Below, one piece after another: positions 39,744 through 52,120 of a stretch of 64,000 nt of DNA (position 1 is the stretch's first letter; the number at the start of each line of letters is the position of its first letter). Origin of the DNA: Lampris incognitus (lineage: Eukaryota; Chordata; Actinopteri; Lampriformes; Lampridae); assembly GCF_029633865.1 (NCBI RefSeq), contig NC_079220.1, positions 60,132,077 through 60,196,076 of the forward strand, in the 5' to 3' direction. Below the pieces are notes generated by a model that saw nothing but the letters and a program-made list of their open reading frames with translations, had not been told where the DNA came from and ran no database searches. The position numbers were made by a program, and so were the translations under genes.

Positions 39744-40041
39744 ACCTTTCACTCGGAGAAGCCTAGTATTTCCCATCAAAAATGCCATTGCCATGGTTGG
39801 CGTGGCTAACATGAAGAGTTAATCTCTGTTGCTGTGGGATTTTCTGCCTGAGCAGGTAAAACCTTTACCTTAACACAAACCCTACCCTTACGTGTTGAAA
39901 GAGCCGTATGTTGATTTTTATCCAAACCTTTCACACCGAGAAGCTCTGTACTTTCCATCAGAAATGCCATTGCAATGGTTAGCTTGGCACCGCCAAGACA
40001 GTCTCTGTTGCTATGGTATTCTTTGTGGGATTAATTCTTAG

Positions 40042-40194
40042 CAGAAGTCAAGCTAACCACGGCAATGGTATTTGATGGAAAATAATGTCACGGAGCTTAA
40101 GGTTTGGATATAATTAATGGATGGCTCTTTCTACATCTTTCTGTAAGGGTTGGGATAGGTTTAGTGTAAGAGTTTTATCTGCTCAGGCAGACAG
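40042..40194 (-). repeat. Inverted satellite monomer, HOR-2, after B5
   Basis: Offset of 13,743 bp from the HOR-1 copy, next to the HOR boundary at 40,265. Confidence 0.9.
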
Positions 40195-40365
40195 TGTCTG
40201 CTGCTGTGGTATTCTCTGTGGAACTACTTTTGAGTAGGAAAAACCCTCATTGTAACCCTACGCCAACCCTGGCCAAAAGATGTAGAAAGAGACCTCCATT
40301 AATTTTATCCAAAACTTTCATTTCGAGAAGCTCGGTACTTTCCATCAGAAATGCAATTTCCATCA

Positions 40366-41046
40366 AATTATGCAAACCTAATCCTAACCAAAAGATTCAG
40401 AAGACTACACTTTCAGCGGTCATTTCTGTCGTTCTTGGCTTGAAAAATGTTTCTAAGTGTGAGTCCGCCACCCACGATGATGCGCTGCGGTGCTTCTTCC
40501 TGAGCATGAAGCAGGTACAGCGAAGTGATTTGATTACAAGCTCTGTGCTTTTGAGGCAGAGTGTGCTCTGAGTGGTAAAAGAAAAAAATTGAGAAAGCCA
40601 TCAATTACTTTTATTTTAAACCTAACTCTAAAAACATTAACCTGCAATAGCAGTGAATTTCAATTAAAAAAAAAATCACTTATGCTCCAAACCCCATCAA
40701 GAACTTTTCAAGTTTAAATCAGGATAAACGGTGGATAATCTCAAGCTGTGTGCTTTTGAGGCAAGATGCATCCTCTGATTGGTAAAATGGAGAAATCTAT
40801 CTATTTTATTGAAACATAACTCTAATAACAAACTGCCATAGCAGAGAACTTCAATTTTAAAAAAAAAAGGTTTATAATGCTCCAAACCTCACCAGCAATT
40901 TTTCAAGTTTAACACGGGATAAACTAATCAAAATACAGGACAGTGGCAGATCAGTTGTAAAGAAGAAAAAAATATCCAAATTGAACCCATCAATCTCTCC
41001 ATAACTCTCATATTGGGGTATCGCTGAGCCAGTGCTTGGGCACTGT
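40366..41046 (+). repeat. B1 block, HOR-3
   Basis: Matches HOR-2, with the internal duplication present. Confidence 0.88.
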
Positions 41047-42910
41047 CCGCCTGAGCAGAAACACTTGACACTAAACTCAAACACTATGTCAACCGAAACA
41101 TGTAGCAAGGACCATCCGTTGATTTATTTCCAAAACTTTTACTACGAGAAGCTTGGTTCTTTCCTTCAGGAATGCAATTGGCGTGGTTAGCTTGGCTACT
41201 GCGACGAGTTGGTCTCTATTGCTGTGGTATTCTCTGTGCGATTGTCTGCCTGAGCTGATAAAACTCTTACCATAAGTGAAACATGTAGAAAGAGCCTTCC
41301 ATTAATTTTATCCAAAACTTTCACTCCGAGAAGCTTGGTACTTTCCATCAGAAATGCCATTGCTGTGGTTAGTTTGGCTACTGCGAAGATTTGGTCTCTG
41401 TTGCTGTGGTATTCTCTGTGCGATTGTCTGCCTGAGCTGATAAAACCCTTAAACTAAGCGAAACATGGAAGGAGCCGTCCGTTAATTTTATCCAAGACTT
41501 TCACTCCGAGAAGCTTGGTACTTTCCATCAGAAATCCGATTGCCGTGGTTAGCCTGGCTACTGCGAAGAGTTAGTCTCTGTTGCTCTGAGATTGTTTGCC
41601 TGAGTAGATAAAACCCTTAACCAATCCCAAACCCTACGTCAACCAAAACATGAAGAAAGTCATCAGTTAATTTGATCCAAAATTGACTACGAGAATTCGG
41701 TACTTTATTTCAAAATTGTCATTTCTGTGTTTAGCTTGGCTACCGCGAAGTGGTAGTCTCTGTCGCTGTGGGATTGTCTGCCTGAGCAGGTAAAACACTG
41801 ACCCTAACCCAACCCAAACATGTATGTAGAAAGAACCATCCGTTTATTTTACCCAAAACTATCGCAGCGACAAGCTCACTGCTCTCCGTCAGAAATGCCA
41901 TTGCCGTGGTTGGCTTGGCTACCACGAACACTGTCTGGTACTGTGGTACTTCTATGGGATTATCCGGCTGAGCAGATAAAACCCTTTCTCTTAAGTGAAA
42001 CATGTAGAAAGAGTCATCTGTTAATTTCATCCGGAACTATCACTCCGAGAAGCTCGGTACTTTACATCAGAAATGACATTGTTGTGGTTAGTTTGGCTAC
42101 TATGAAGAGTTAGACTCTGTTGCTGTGGTGTTCTCTGTTTGATTGTCTACCTGAGCTGATAAAACACTTACCCTAAGCGAAACATGTAGAAGGAGCCGTC
42201 CATTAATTTTATTACAAGATTTTATTCTGAGCAGCTTGGTACATTCCATCTGAAATACCATTACCGTGGTTAGCTTGTCTATCGAAGTTATTCTCTGTTG
42301 CAGTGGTATTCTCTGTAAGATTTTCTGCTTTAGCAGGTGAAACCCTAACCCTATCCCAACCGAAACATCTAGAAAGAGCAATCCATTAATTTTATCTGAA
42401 ACTATCACTCCATGTTCAGAAATGTTACTGCGAAGAGGTAGTCGCTGTTGATGTGGTATTGTCTGTTGTATTGTTTGCCTGAGCAGACAATACTCTTAGC
42501 CTAACTCATCCCTAAACGAAAGATGTAGAAAGGGCAATCTGTTAATTTTATCCAAACCTTTCAGTTGGAAAATCTCAGTATTTCCATCAGAAATGACTGT
42601 CATGGATAGCTTGGCTACTGCTAAGAGTTATTCTCTGTTGTCGTATTTTTTTGTGGGATTGTCTGACTGAGCAGATAAGCCCTAACCCAAACCTTATCTC
42701 AAGTGAAACATGTAGAAAGCTCTCTTTGTTCATTTTATGCAAATCTTTTACTCTGAAAAGCTCAGTACTTTCCATCAGAAATGCCATTGCCATGGTTAGC
42801 TTGGCTACTGCGACGAGTTGGTGTCTTCCTGTGGTATTCTCTGTAGGATTGTGTGCCAGAGCAGATGAAACCCTTACCCTAACCCAAAGATATAGAGCCA
42901 TGCGTTACGT

Positions 42911-43496
42911 TTAGCCAAACCTAATCCTATTATCAGGGATAGGTTCTTTAGTTTTATCGTGAGAAATGTTTTTCTAAAGTGAGTCCTGCCACCCACGACG
43001 ATGAGCTGGGGTACTTCTTCCTGAGCGCTAAGCGGGTACAGAGACGTGGTTTAGTCACAAGCTCTATGCTTTAGATGATGTTCAATGTTCCTTTCATGGG
43101 AGCATCAAGAGAAGGGGCATGTTCTGAATGGTAAAACGGAAAAAAGTGCAGAAAATCATCAATTTGATCTAAACCTTAGTCTTAACTCTTAAAACATTAA
43201 ATTGCAATTGCAGAAAAGTTCAATTAAAAAAAAAAACAAACAAAAAACACTTGCATTGTTTCAAACCCCACCAACAACTTTTCAAGTTTAAAACGGGATA
43301 AAGTAATCAAGATATAAGACAAAGGGAGATCAGTTATAACGAATAAACACCCAATTTGCTCCTAGACTTAACCAATCTATCCATATCCCTAATCCTGGGT
43401 GTATTTCTAATCCAGCACTTGGGCATTGGCAGAGGTGCTCAGTTGACATGTGTTGGCTCTGGCATTCAATCCTAACCATAAAGTTAACCTAGTATT
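42911..43496 (+). repeat. B2 block, HOR-3
   Basis: Matches HOR-2 except TATTATCAGGG for TATTTTCAGGG near 42,930. Confidence 0.88.
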
Positions 43497-43775
43497 TTCA
43501 ATCTGAAATGCTGTTGCTGTGGTTAGCTTGGCTACTGCCAAGAGTTGGTCTCTGTTGCTGAGGGGTTTTCTGTGGGATTTGCTGCCTGAGCAGATAAAAC
43601 CTTTACCCTAATACAAACCCAACTCAAACGTGTTGAAAGAGCCGTCTGTTAGTTTTATCCAAATCTTGCATACCGAGAAGCTCTGTACTTTCCATCAGAA
43701 ATGCTATTGTTGGCTTGGCAACCTCCAAGACAGTCTCTGTTGCTATGGTATTATTTGTGGGATTAATTCTTAGCA

Positions 43776-43931
43776 GGAGCCAAGCTAACCACGGCAATGG
43801 TATTTCTGGTGGAATATTCTGAGTGTTTCGGAGCGTTTGGTTCAGATATAATTAGCGGCTGGCTCTTTCTACATGTTTTTGTAAGGGTTGGGATAGGTTT
43901 AGTATAAGGGTTTTATCTGCTTAGGCAGACA
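43776..43931 (-). repeat. Inverted satellite monomer, HOR-3, after B2
   Basis: Matches the HOR-2 copy. Confidence 0.9.
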
Positions 43932-46900
43932 GTCTCTATTGCTGTTGTATTTCTGCGGGATTGTCTGCCTGAACAGATAAAACCCTTACCATAAGTGAAA
44001 CATTTAGAAAGAGCCGTCCATTAATGTTATCCAAAACTGTCACTCCGAGAAGCTTGGTACTTTCCATCAGGAATGCCATTGCCGTAGTTAGCTTGGGTAC
44101 GACAAAGAGTTAGTCTCTGTTGCTGTGGTGTTCTCTGTGTGATTGACTGCCTGAGCTGATAAAACCCTTATACTAACTGAAATATGTTGAGAGAGCCGTT
44201 CAGTAATTTTATTCAAAATTTTTACTACGAGTACCTCTAATTTCCATCATAAATGCCATTGCTGTGGTTAGCTTGGCTACAATGAAGAGTTAGTCTCTGT
44301 TGCTATGGTATTCTCTGTGCGATTATCTGCTTAAACAGGTAACACACTTGCCCTAACCCAACCAAAACATCTAAGAGCCATCCGTTAATTTTGTCCAAAA
44401 CTCTCACTCCAAGATGCTCGGTTTTTCCTTCAAAAATGCCATTGCCATGGTTACCTTGGCTACCACGAAGAGTTAAGTCTCTGTCGCTGTTCTATTTCTG
44501 AGGGATTGTCCGCCTAAACAGATAAACCCATTACTCTAAGCGAAACATATAGAAAGCACTCCGTTTATTTCATCCAAAATTTTCAGTCGAAGGTCGGTTC
44601 TTTCCTTAAGAAATGCCATTGCGGTGGTTAGCTTCGCTACTGCAAAGAGTTGGTCTCTGTTGCTGTGGTATTCTCTGTGCGATTGTCTGCCTGAGCAGAT
44701 AATGCCCTTACAACTAAGCGAAATATATAGAAAAAGCCGTCCAGTAATTTTATCCAAAACTTTTACTACGAGTAGCTTGGTACTTTCCATCAGAAATTCC
44801 ATTTTCGTAGTTAGCTTGGCTACAATGAAGAGTTAGTCTCTGTTGCTGTTGTATTTCTGCGATTGTCTGCTTACACAGGTAACATACTTGACCTAACCCA
44901 ACCAAAACATGTAGGAAGAGCCGTCCGTTAATTTTATGCAAAACATTCAGCCCAAGAAGCTCGGTTCTTTGCTTCAGAAATTCCATTGCCGTGGTTAGCT
45001 TGGCTACCACGAAGAGTTGGTCTCTGTTGCTGTTGTATTTCTGAGGGATTGTCCGCCTAAATGGATAAAACGCTTACACTAAGCGAAATATGTAAAAACG
45101 CCGGGCATTAATTTTACCCAAATCTTTCCCTCCAAAAAGCTTGGTACTTTCCATCAGAAATGCCATTGCTGTGGTTAGCTTGGCTACCACGAAGAGAGTT
45201 AGTCTCTGTTGTTGTTGTTGTATTTCTGTGGGTTTGTCCGCCTGAACAGATAAAACCCTTACCGTAAGTGAAACATGTAGAAAGAGCCGTCCATTAATGT
45301 TATACAAAACTTTCACTCCGAGAAGCTTGGTACTTTCCATCAGGAATGCCATTGCTGTAGTTAGCTTGGCTACTACGAAGAGTTAGTCTCTGTTGCTGTG
45401 GTGTTCTCTGTGCGATTGTCTGCCTGAGCTGATAAAAACCCTTATACTATGCGACACATGTAGAAAGAGCTGTCCAGTAATTTTATCCAAAGCTTTCACT
45501 CCGAGAATCTTGGTACTTTTCTTCAGTAATGCCATTGTCCTGGATTGCTTGGCTACCACAAAGAGTTAGTCTCTGTTGCTGTTGTATTTCTGCGCGATTG
45601 TCCGACTGAACAGATAAAACCCTTACCATAAGTGAAACATGAAGAAAGAGCCGTCCAATAATGTTATCCAAAACTTTCACTTCGAGAAGCTTGGTACTTC
45701 CCATCAGGAATGCCATTTCCGTAGTAAGCCTGGCTACTACGAAGATTTAGTCTCTGTTGCTGTGGTGTTCTCTGTGCGATTGACTGCCTGAGCTGATAAA
45801 ACACGAATGCTAAGCGAAACATGTACAAAGAGCTGTCCATTGACGTTATCCAAAACTTTCACTCCGAGAAGCTTGGTACTTTCCATCCGAAATGCCATTC
45901 CTATGGTTAGCTTGGCTACTGCGAAGAGTTGGTGTCTGTTGCTATGGTATTCTCTGTGCGATTGACTGCCTGAGCTGATGAAACCCTTACGCTAAGCGAA
46001 ACATGTAGAAAGAGGCGTTCATTAATTTTATCCAAAACTTAGACTCTGAGAAGCTTGGTACTTTCCATCAGTAATGCCATTGCTGTGTTGAGCTTGGCAA
46101 CTACGAAGAGTTAGTCTCTGTTGCTGTGGTGTTCTCTGTGTAATTGTCTGCCTAAGCTGATATAACCCTTACACTAAGCGAAATATGTGGAAAGAACTGT
46201 CCAGTAATTTTATCCAAAACTTTCACTCCGAGAATCTTGGTACCTTCCCTCAGTAATGACATTGCCTTGGTTTGCTTCGCTACCATGAAGAGTTAGTCTC
46301 TGTTTCTATTGTGTTTCTGCGGGATTGTCCGACTGAATAGATAAAACCCTTACTATAAGTGAAATATGTAGAATAGCCTTTCATTAATTGTATCCAAAAC
46401 TTTCACTGCAAGAAACTTGGTACGTTCCATCAGGAATGCCATTGCCGTAGTTAGCTTGGCTACTACGAAGAGTTAGTCTCTGTTGCTGTGGTGTTCTCTG
46501 TGTGATTGACTGCCTGAGCTGATAAAACGCTAAGCGAAACATGTAGAAAGAGCCATCCGTTTATTTTACCCAAAACTATTGCTGCGAGAAGCTTGCTACT
46601 CTCCATCAGAAATGCCATTGCCATGGTTGACTTGGCTACCAGCAAGACTGTCTGTTGCTGTGGTATTTCTTTGGGATTATCTGGCTGAGCAGATAAAACC
46701 CTTACTCTTACGTGAAACATGTAGAAAGAGTCGTCTGTTAATTTCATCCGGAACTATCACTCCGAGAAGCTCGGTACTTTCCATCAGACATGACTTTGCT
46801 GTGGTTAGTTTGGCTACTATGAAGAGTTTGTCTCTGTTGGTGTGGTATTTTCTTTGGGATTGTGTGGCTGAGCAGATAAAACCCTTAACCTAACCCAAAT

Positions 46901-47121
46901 CCTACCTCAAGCGAAACATGTAGAAAGCACTGTCCGTTAATTTTATGCAAAGCTTTTACTCTGAGAAGCTCTCTACTTTCCATCAGAAATACCATTGCTG
47001 TGGTTGGCTTGGCTACTGCGACGAGTTGGTCTCTATTGCTGTGGTATTGTCTGCCAGAGCAGATAAAACTCTTACCCCAACCGTAACCGAAAGATATGGA
47101 GCCATCCATTGAGTTTATCAA

Positions 47122-47731
47122 AATCTAATACTAAGTTCGGGGATAATTTCTTTAGTTTTTATCTTGAGAAATGTTTTTCTAAAGTGCGAGTCCCGCCACC
47201 CACCATGATGAGCTGGGGTGCTTCTTCCTGAGCGCTAAGCGGGTACAGAGAAGTTGTTTAATCACAAGCTCTGTGCTTTAGATGACGTTCAATGTTCCTT
47301 TTATGGGAGCATCAAGAGAAGGGGCATGTTCTGAGTGGTAAAAAGGAAAAAAAGTGCAGAAATTCATCAATTTGATCTAACCCTAAACCTTACTCTTAAC
47401 TCTTAAAACATTAAATTGTAATTGCAGAAAAGTTCAATTTGAAAAAAAAACAAAACAAACAAACGACAAACACTTGTATTGTTCCAAACCCCACCAACAA
47501 CCTTTCAAGTTTAAAACGGGATAAAGTAATCAAGATATAAGACTGGGAGATCAGTTGTAATGAATAAACACCCAAATTGCCCCCAGACTTAACCAATCAA
47601 ACTCTATCCATATCCCTAACCCGAATCCTGGGGGTATTTCTAATCCAGCACTTGGGCATTGGCGGAGGTGCTCAGTTGACATGTGTTGGCTCTGGCATTC
47701 AATCCTAACCATAAAGTTAACCTAGTATGTT
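47122..47731 (+). repeat. B3-position block, HOR-3, carrying B4-type bases
   Basis: Stands in the B3 position but has AGTTTTTATC near 47,155 and CATTCAATCC near 47,697, the B4 states. The markers just upstream (CCCCAACCGTAACC near 47,078) are B3. Confidence 0.85.
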
Positions 47732-48015
47732 CAGTGTGAAATGCCGGAGCCGTGGTTAGCTTGGCTACCGCGAAGAGTTGGTCTCTTGCTGTGGGGTTTT
47801 CTGTGGGATTTGCTGCCTGAGCAGGTAGAACCTCTACCCTAATACAAACCCCAACCCAAACGTGTTGAAAGAGCCGTCTGTTAATTGTATCCAAATTTTG
47901 CATACCGAGAAGCTCTGTACTTCGCATCAGAAATGCCACTGCAGTGATTAGTTTGGCAACCGCCAAGACGGTCTCTGTTGCTATGGTATTATTTGTGGGA
48001 TTAATTCTTAGCAGG

Positions 48016-48168
48016 AGCCAAGCTAACCACGGCAATGGTATTTCTGGTGGAAGATACGGAGTGTTTCGGAGCTTGTGGTTCGGATATAATTGGCGGCTGG
48101 CTCTTTCTACATGTTTTTGTAAGGGTTGGGATAGGTTTAGTATAAGGGTTTTATCTGCTTAGGCAGAC
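48016..48168 (-). repeat. Inverted satellite monomer, HOR-3, after the B3-position block
   Basis: Ends with the B4-type junction GCAGACACTCTG. It lies inside the suspected conversion tract. Confidence 0.9.
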
Positions 48169-49996
48169 ACTCTGTTGCTGTTGTATTTCTGCGGGATTGT
48201 CCGCCTGAACAGATAAAACCCTTACCATAAGTGAAACATGTAGAAAGACGCGTCCATTAATGTTAACCAAAACTTTCACTCCGAGAAGCTTGGTACTTTC
48301 CATCAGGAATGCCATTGCCGTAGTTAGCTTGGCTACTACAAAGAGTTTTTCTCTGTTGCTGTGGTATGTTCTGTGCAATTGACTGCCTGAGCTGATAAAA
48401 CCCTTACAATTAAGCGAAATATGTAGACGGAGTCGTCCATTAATTTCATCCAAAACTATTACTCCATGGCTACTGCGAAGAGTTTGACTTTGTTGCTCTG
48501 GTATTCTCTGTGTGATTGTTTGGCTGATAAAACCCTTACAACTAAGCGAAAAATGTAGAAAGAGCCGTCCATTAATTTTATCTAAAACGTATACTCTGAG
48601 AGGTTTGGTACTTTCCATCAGAAATGCCATTGCCGTGGTTAGCTTGGCTACCACGAAGAGTTGGTCTCTGTTGCTGTTGTAATATCTGCGGGATTGTCCG
48701 CCTGAACAGATAAAATCCTTACTATAAATGAAACATTTAGAAAGAGCCGTCCATTAATGTTATCCAAAACTTTCACTCCGAGAAGCTTGGTAATTTCCAT
48801 CAGTAATGCCATTTGCTGTAGTTAGCTTGGCTACTACGAAGAGTTAGTCTCTGTTGCTGTGGTATTCTCTGTGCGATTGTTTGCCTGAGCTGATAAAACC
48901 CTTACGCTAAGTGAAACATGTAGAAACAGCCTCCGTGACATTTTTTTTCCGAAACTGTCACTCAGAAAGTCGGTACTTGAGAAGAGCAGTGCCATTGCTG
49001 TATTTAGCTTGGTTACGATGAAGTTAGTCTCTGTTGCTGTGGGATTGTCTGCCTGAGCGGGTAAAACACTTATGCTAACTAAAACGAAACGTTGTAGAAA
49101 GAGCTTACGTCAGTAAGATCCAAAACTGTCACTCCGAGAAGCTGGGTACTTTCCATCAGAAATGCCATTGCCGTGGCGAGCTTTGCTACTACGAAGGGTT
49201 AGTCTCTGTTGCTGTGAGTTTTCCTGAGCTGATAAAACCCTCAACCAAAACATGAAGAAAGTCAGTTAGTTTGATCTAAAATTTCGAGTACGAATAAGTC
49301 GGTACTTAATTTCTGAATTTTCCTTGCTGTGTTTAGCTTGGCTACCGTGAAGTGTTAGTCTCTGTTGCTGTGCTATTTTGTGTGGGATTGTCTGCCTGAG
49401 CAGGTAAAGCACTTACACTAAACCAACTGAAACATGTAGAAAGAGCCATCCGTTTATTTTAGCCAAAGCTATCGCTGTGAGAAGCTTGCTACTCTCCATC
49501 AGAAATGCCATTGGCTACCACCAAGACTGTCTGTTGCTGTGGTATTTTTTGGGGTTATCTGGCTGAGCAGATAAAACCCTTACTCTTACGTGAAACATGT
49601 AGAAAGAGTCGTTTGTTAATTTCATCCGGAACTATCACTCCGAGAAGCTCGGTACTTAACATCAGAAATGACTTTGCTGTGGTTAGTTTGGCTACTATGA
49701 ACAGTTTGTCTCTGTTACTGTAGTGTTTTCTTTGGGATTGTGTGGCTAAGCAGATAAAACCCTTACCCTAACCCAAATCCTACCTCAAGCGAAATATATA
49801 GAAAGTGCTGTCCGTTAATTTTATGCAAAGCTTTTACTCTGAGAAGCTCTCTACTTTCCATCAGAAATACCATTGCCGTGGTTAGCTTGGCTACTGCGAC
49901 GAGTTGGTCTCTATTGCTGTGGTATTGTCTGCCAGAGCAGATAAAACTCTTACCCCAACCGTAACCGAAAGATATAGAGCCATCCATTGCGTTTAT

Positions 49997-51085
49997 CAAA
50001 GCCTAATACTAATTTCAGAGATAATTTCTTTAGTTTTTATCTTGAGAAATGTTTTTCTAAAGTGCGAGTCCCGCCACCCACCATGATGAGCTGGGGTGCT
50101 TCTTCCTGAGCGCTAAGCGGGTACAGAGAAGTTGTTTAATCACAAGCTCTGTGCTTTAGATGACATTCAATGTTCCTTTTATGGGAGCATCAAGAGAAGG
50201 GGCATGTTCTGAGTGGTAAAAAGGAAAAAAAGTGCAGAAATTCATCAATTTGATCTAACCCTAAACCTTACTCTTAACTCTTAAAACATTAAATTGTAAT
50301 TGCAGAAAAGTTCAATTTGGAAAAAGAAACAAAACAAACAAACGACAAACACTTGTATTGTTCCAAACCCCACCAACAACTTTTCAAGTTTAAAACGGGA
50401 TAAAGAAATCAAGATATAAGACTGGGAGGTCAGTTGTAATGAATAAACACCCAAATTGCCCCCAGACTTAACCAATCAAACTCTATCCATATCCCTAACC
50501 CGAATCCTGGGGGTATTTCTAATCCAGCACTTGGGCATTGGCGGAGGTGCTCAGTTGACATGTGTTGGCTCTGGCATTCAACCCTAACCATAAAGTTAAC
50601 CTAGTATGTTCAGTGTGAAATGCAGGTACAGAGAAGTGGTTTAATCACTCACTCTGTGCTTTTGGTGACCGTTCAGTGTTGCTTTTATGGAGTTATCAAG
50701 AGGAAGGAGCCTGTTCGGTGTGGTAAAAAGGAGGGGTAAAAATGTAGAAATTCATCAATTTTATTTAAACCTACCCCTAAAACTTAGTCCAAACCCTAAA
50801 AACATGACGATTGTAGAAGTGCAATCCAATAAAAGAAACCCACTTGTACTACTGCAAACCCCACCAACAACTTTTCAAGTTTAAAACGGGATAAACTAAT
50901 CAAGAGGGAAGACAATGGGGGATCAAGTGTAAAGAATAAACAACCTCCAAATAGATCCTATACCCAATCCATCAAACTCTCTCCAAATTCGTAACCCTAA
51001 ACCTGGGGGTATCTGTAAGCCAGTATTTGGGCATTGTTGAGGCGCCTGGTTGACATGTGTTGGCTCTGGCATTCAATTCTAACCC
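49997..51085 (+). repeat. B4/B5 hybrid block, HOR-3
   Basis: Starts as a B4 block through its whole length to GTTCAGTGTGAAATGC. It then continues as the middle and end of a B5 block (CAGGTACAGAGAAGTGG..TTTTGGTGACCGTTC) from 50,622, giving one block of ~1.09 kb. The ~2.4 kb normally between these points is absent. More substitutions than in other copies: it lies where homogenisation fades. Confidence 0.88.
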
Positions 51086-51387
51086 TTACCTTTCACTCGG
51101 AGAAGCCTAGTATCTCCCATCAAAAATGCCATTGCCATGGTTGGCGTGGCTAACATGAAGAGTTAAAATCTGTTGCTGTGGGATTTTCTGCCCGAGCAGG
51201 TAAAACCTTTACCTTAACACAAACCCTACCCTTACGTGTTGAAAGAGCCGTATGTTGATTTTTATCCAAACCTTTCACACCGAGAAGCTCTGTACTTTCC
51301 ATCAGAAATGCCATTGCAATGGTTAGCTTGGCAACTGCCAAGACAGTCTCTGTTGCTATGGTATTCTTTGTGGGATTAATTCTTAGC

Positions 51388-51539
51388 AGAAGTCAAGCTA
51401 ACCACGACAATGGTATTTGATGGAAAATAATGTCACGGAGCTTAAGGTTTGGATATAATTAACGGATGGCTCTTTCTACATCTTTCTGTAAGGGTTGGGA
51501 TAGGTTTAGTATAAGAGTTTTATCTGCTCAGGCAGACAG
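51388..51539 (-). repeat. Inverted satellite monomer, HOR-3, after the hybrid block
   Basis: B5-type inverted monomer kept on the right of the 2.4-kb deletion. It has several private substitutions (AACCACGACAATGG). Confidence 0.88.
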
Positions 51540-51654
51540 TGTCTGCTGCTGTGGTATTCTCTGTGGAACTACTTTTGAGTAGGAAAAACCCTCATTGTAA
51601 CCCTACGCCAACCCTGGCCAAAAGATGTAGGAAGAGACGGCCATTAATTTTATC

Positions 51655-52120
51655 CAAAAGATTCAGAAGACTACACTTTCAGCGGTCATTTCTGTCGTTC
51701 TTGGTTTGAAAAATGTTTAAGTGTGAGTCCACCACCCACGATGATGAGCTACGGTGCTTCTTCCTGAGCATGAAGCAGGTACAGAGAAGTGATTTGATTA
51801 CAAGCTCTGTCCTTTTTGAGGCAGAGAGCGTGCTCTGAGTGGTAAAAGAAAAAAATTGAGAAAGCCATCAATTACTTTTATTTTAAACCTAACCCTAAAA
51901 ACAAACCAATAGCAGTGAACTTCAACTAAAAAAAAAAATCACTTATAATGCTCCAAACCTCACCAGCAATTTTGCAAGTTTAACACGGGATAAACTAATC
52001 AAGATACAGGACAGTGGCAGATCAGTTGTAAAGAAGAAAAAAACATCCAAATTGAACCCATCAAGCTCTCCATAACTCTCATATTGGGGTATCGCTAAGC
52101 CAGCGGTTGGGCACTGTCCG
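51655..52120 (+). repeat. B1-like block in the degenerate edge, without the internal duplication
   Basis: Begins ATTCAGAAGACTACAC and ends at GGGGTATCGCTAAGCCAGCG like B1, but is only ~465 bp. It holds a single copy of the part that the HOR B1 blocks have twice. It is either the ancestral form or a secondary loss. Confidence 0.82.

Larger units (their letters stand above)
26522..40264 (+). repeat. HOR-2: full-length 13,743-bp copy, almost identical to HOR-1
   Basis: Same length to the base as HOR-1. Reading the two in parallel I noticed only about five substitutions, for example at 29,180, 29,843, 34,352, 35,628 and 38,395. There may be a few more. This implies very recent duplication or strong homogenisation. 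Confidence 0.95.
40265..51609 (+). repeat. HOR-3: higher-order repeat copy with a 2.4-kb internal deletion
   Basis: Nearly identical to HOR-2 from 40,265 to about 49,500. It then becomes clearly more divergent and lacks about 2.4 kb: at 50,621-50,626 the end of the B4 block joins the middle of the B5 block. The stretch from about 47,150 to between 48,243 and 48,677 carries bases typical of the B4 segment in the place of B3, which looks like gene conversion. The right end joins the degenerate edge. Confidence 0.9.

Noticed and set aside
12779-40264. 13.7-kb tandem unit as ribosomal DNA or another tandem gene array
   Set aside because: No 18S, 5.8S, 28S, 5S, histone or snRNA sequence is visible. 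The unit consists entirely of 180-bp monomers and B blocks.
12779-40264. HOR-1 and HOR-2 as one unit duplicated by an assembly error
   Set aside because: There are a few real base differences, and the neighbouring copies HOR-0 and HOR-3 show the same unit with private rearrangements. It cannot be fully excluded without reads.
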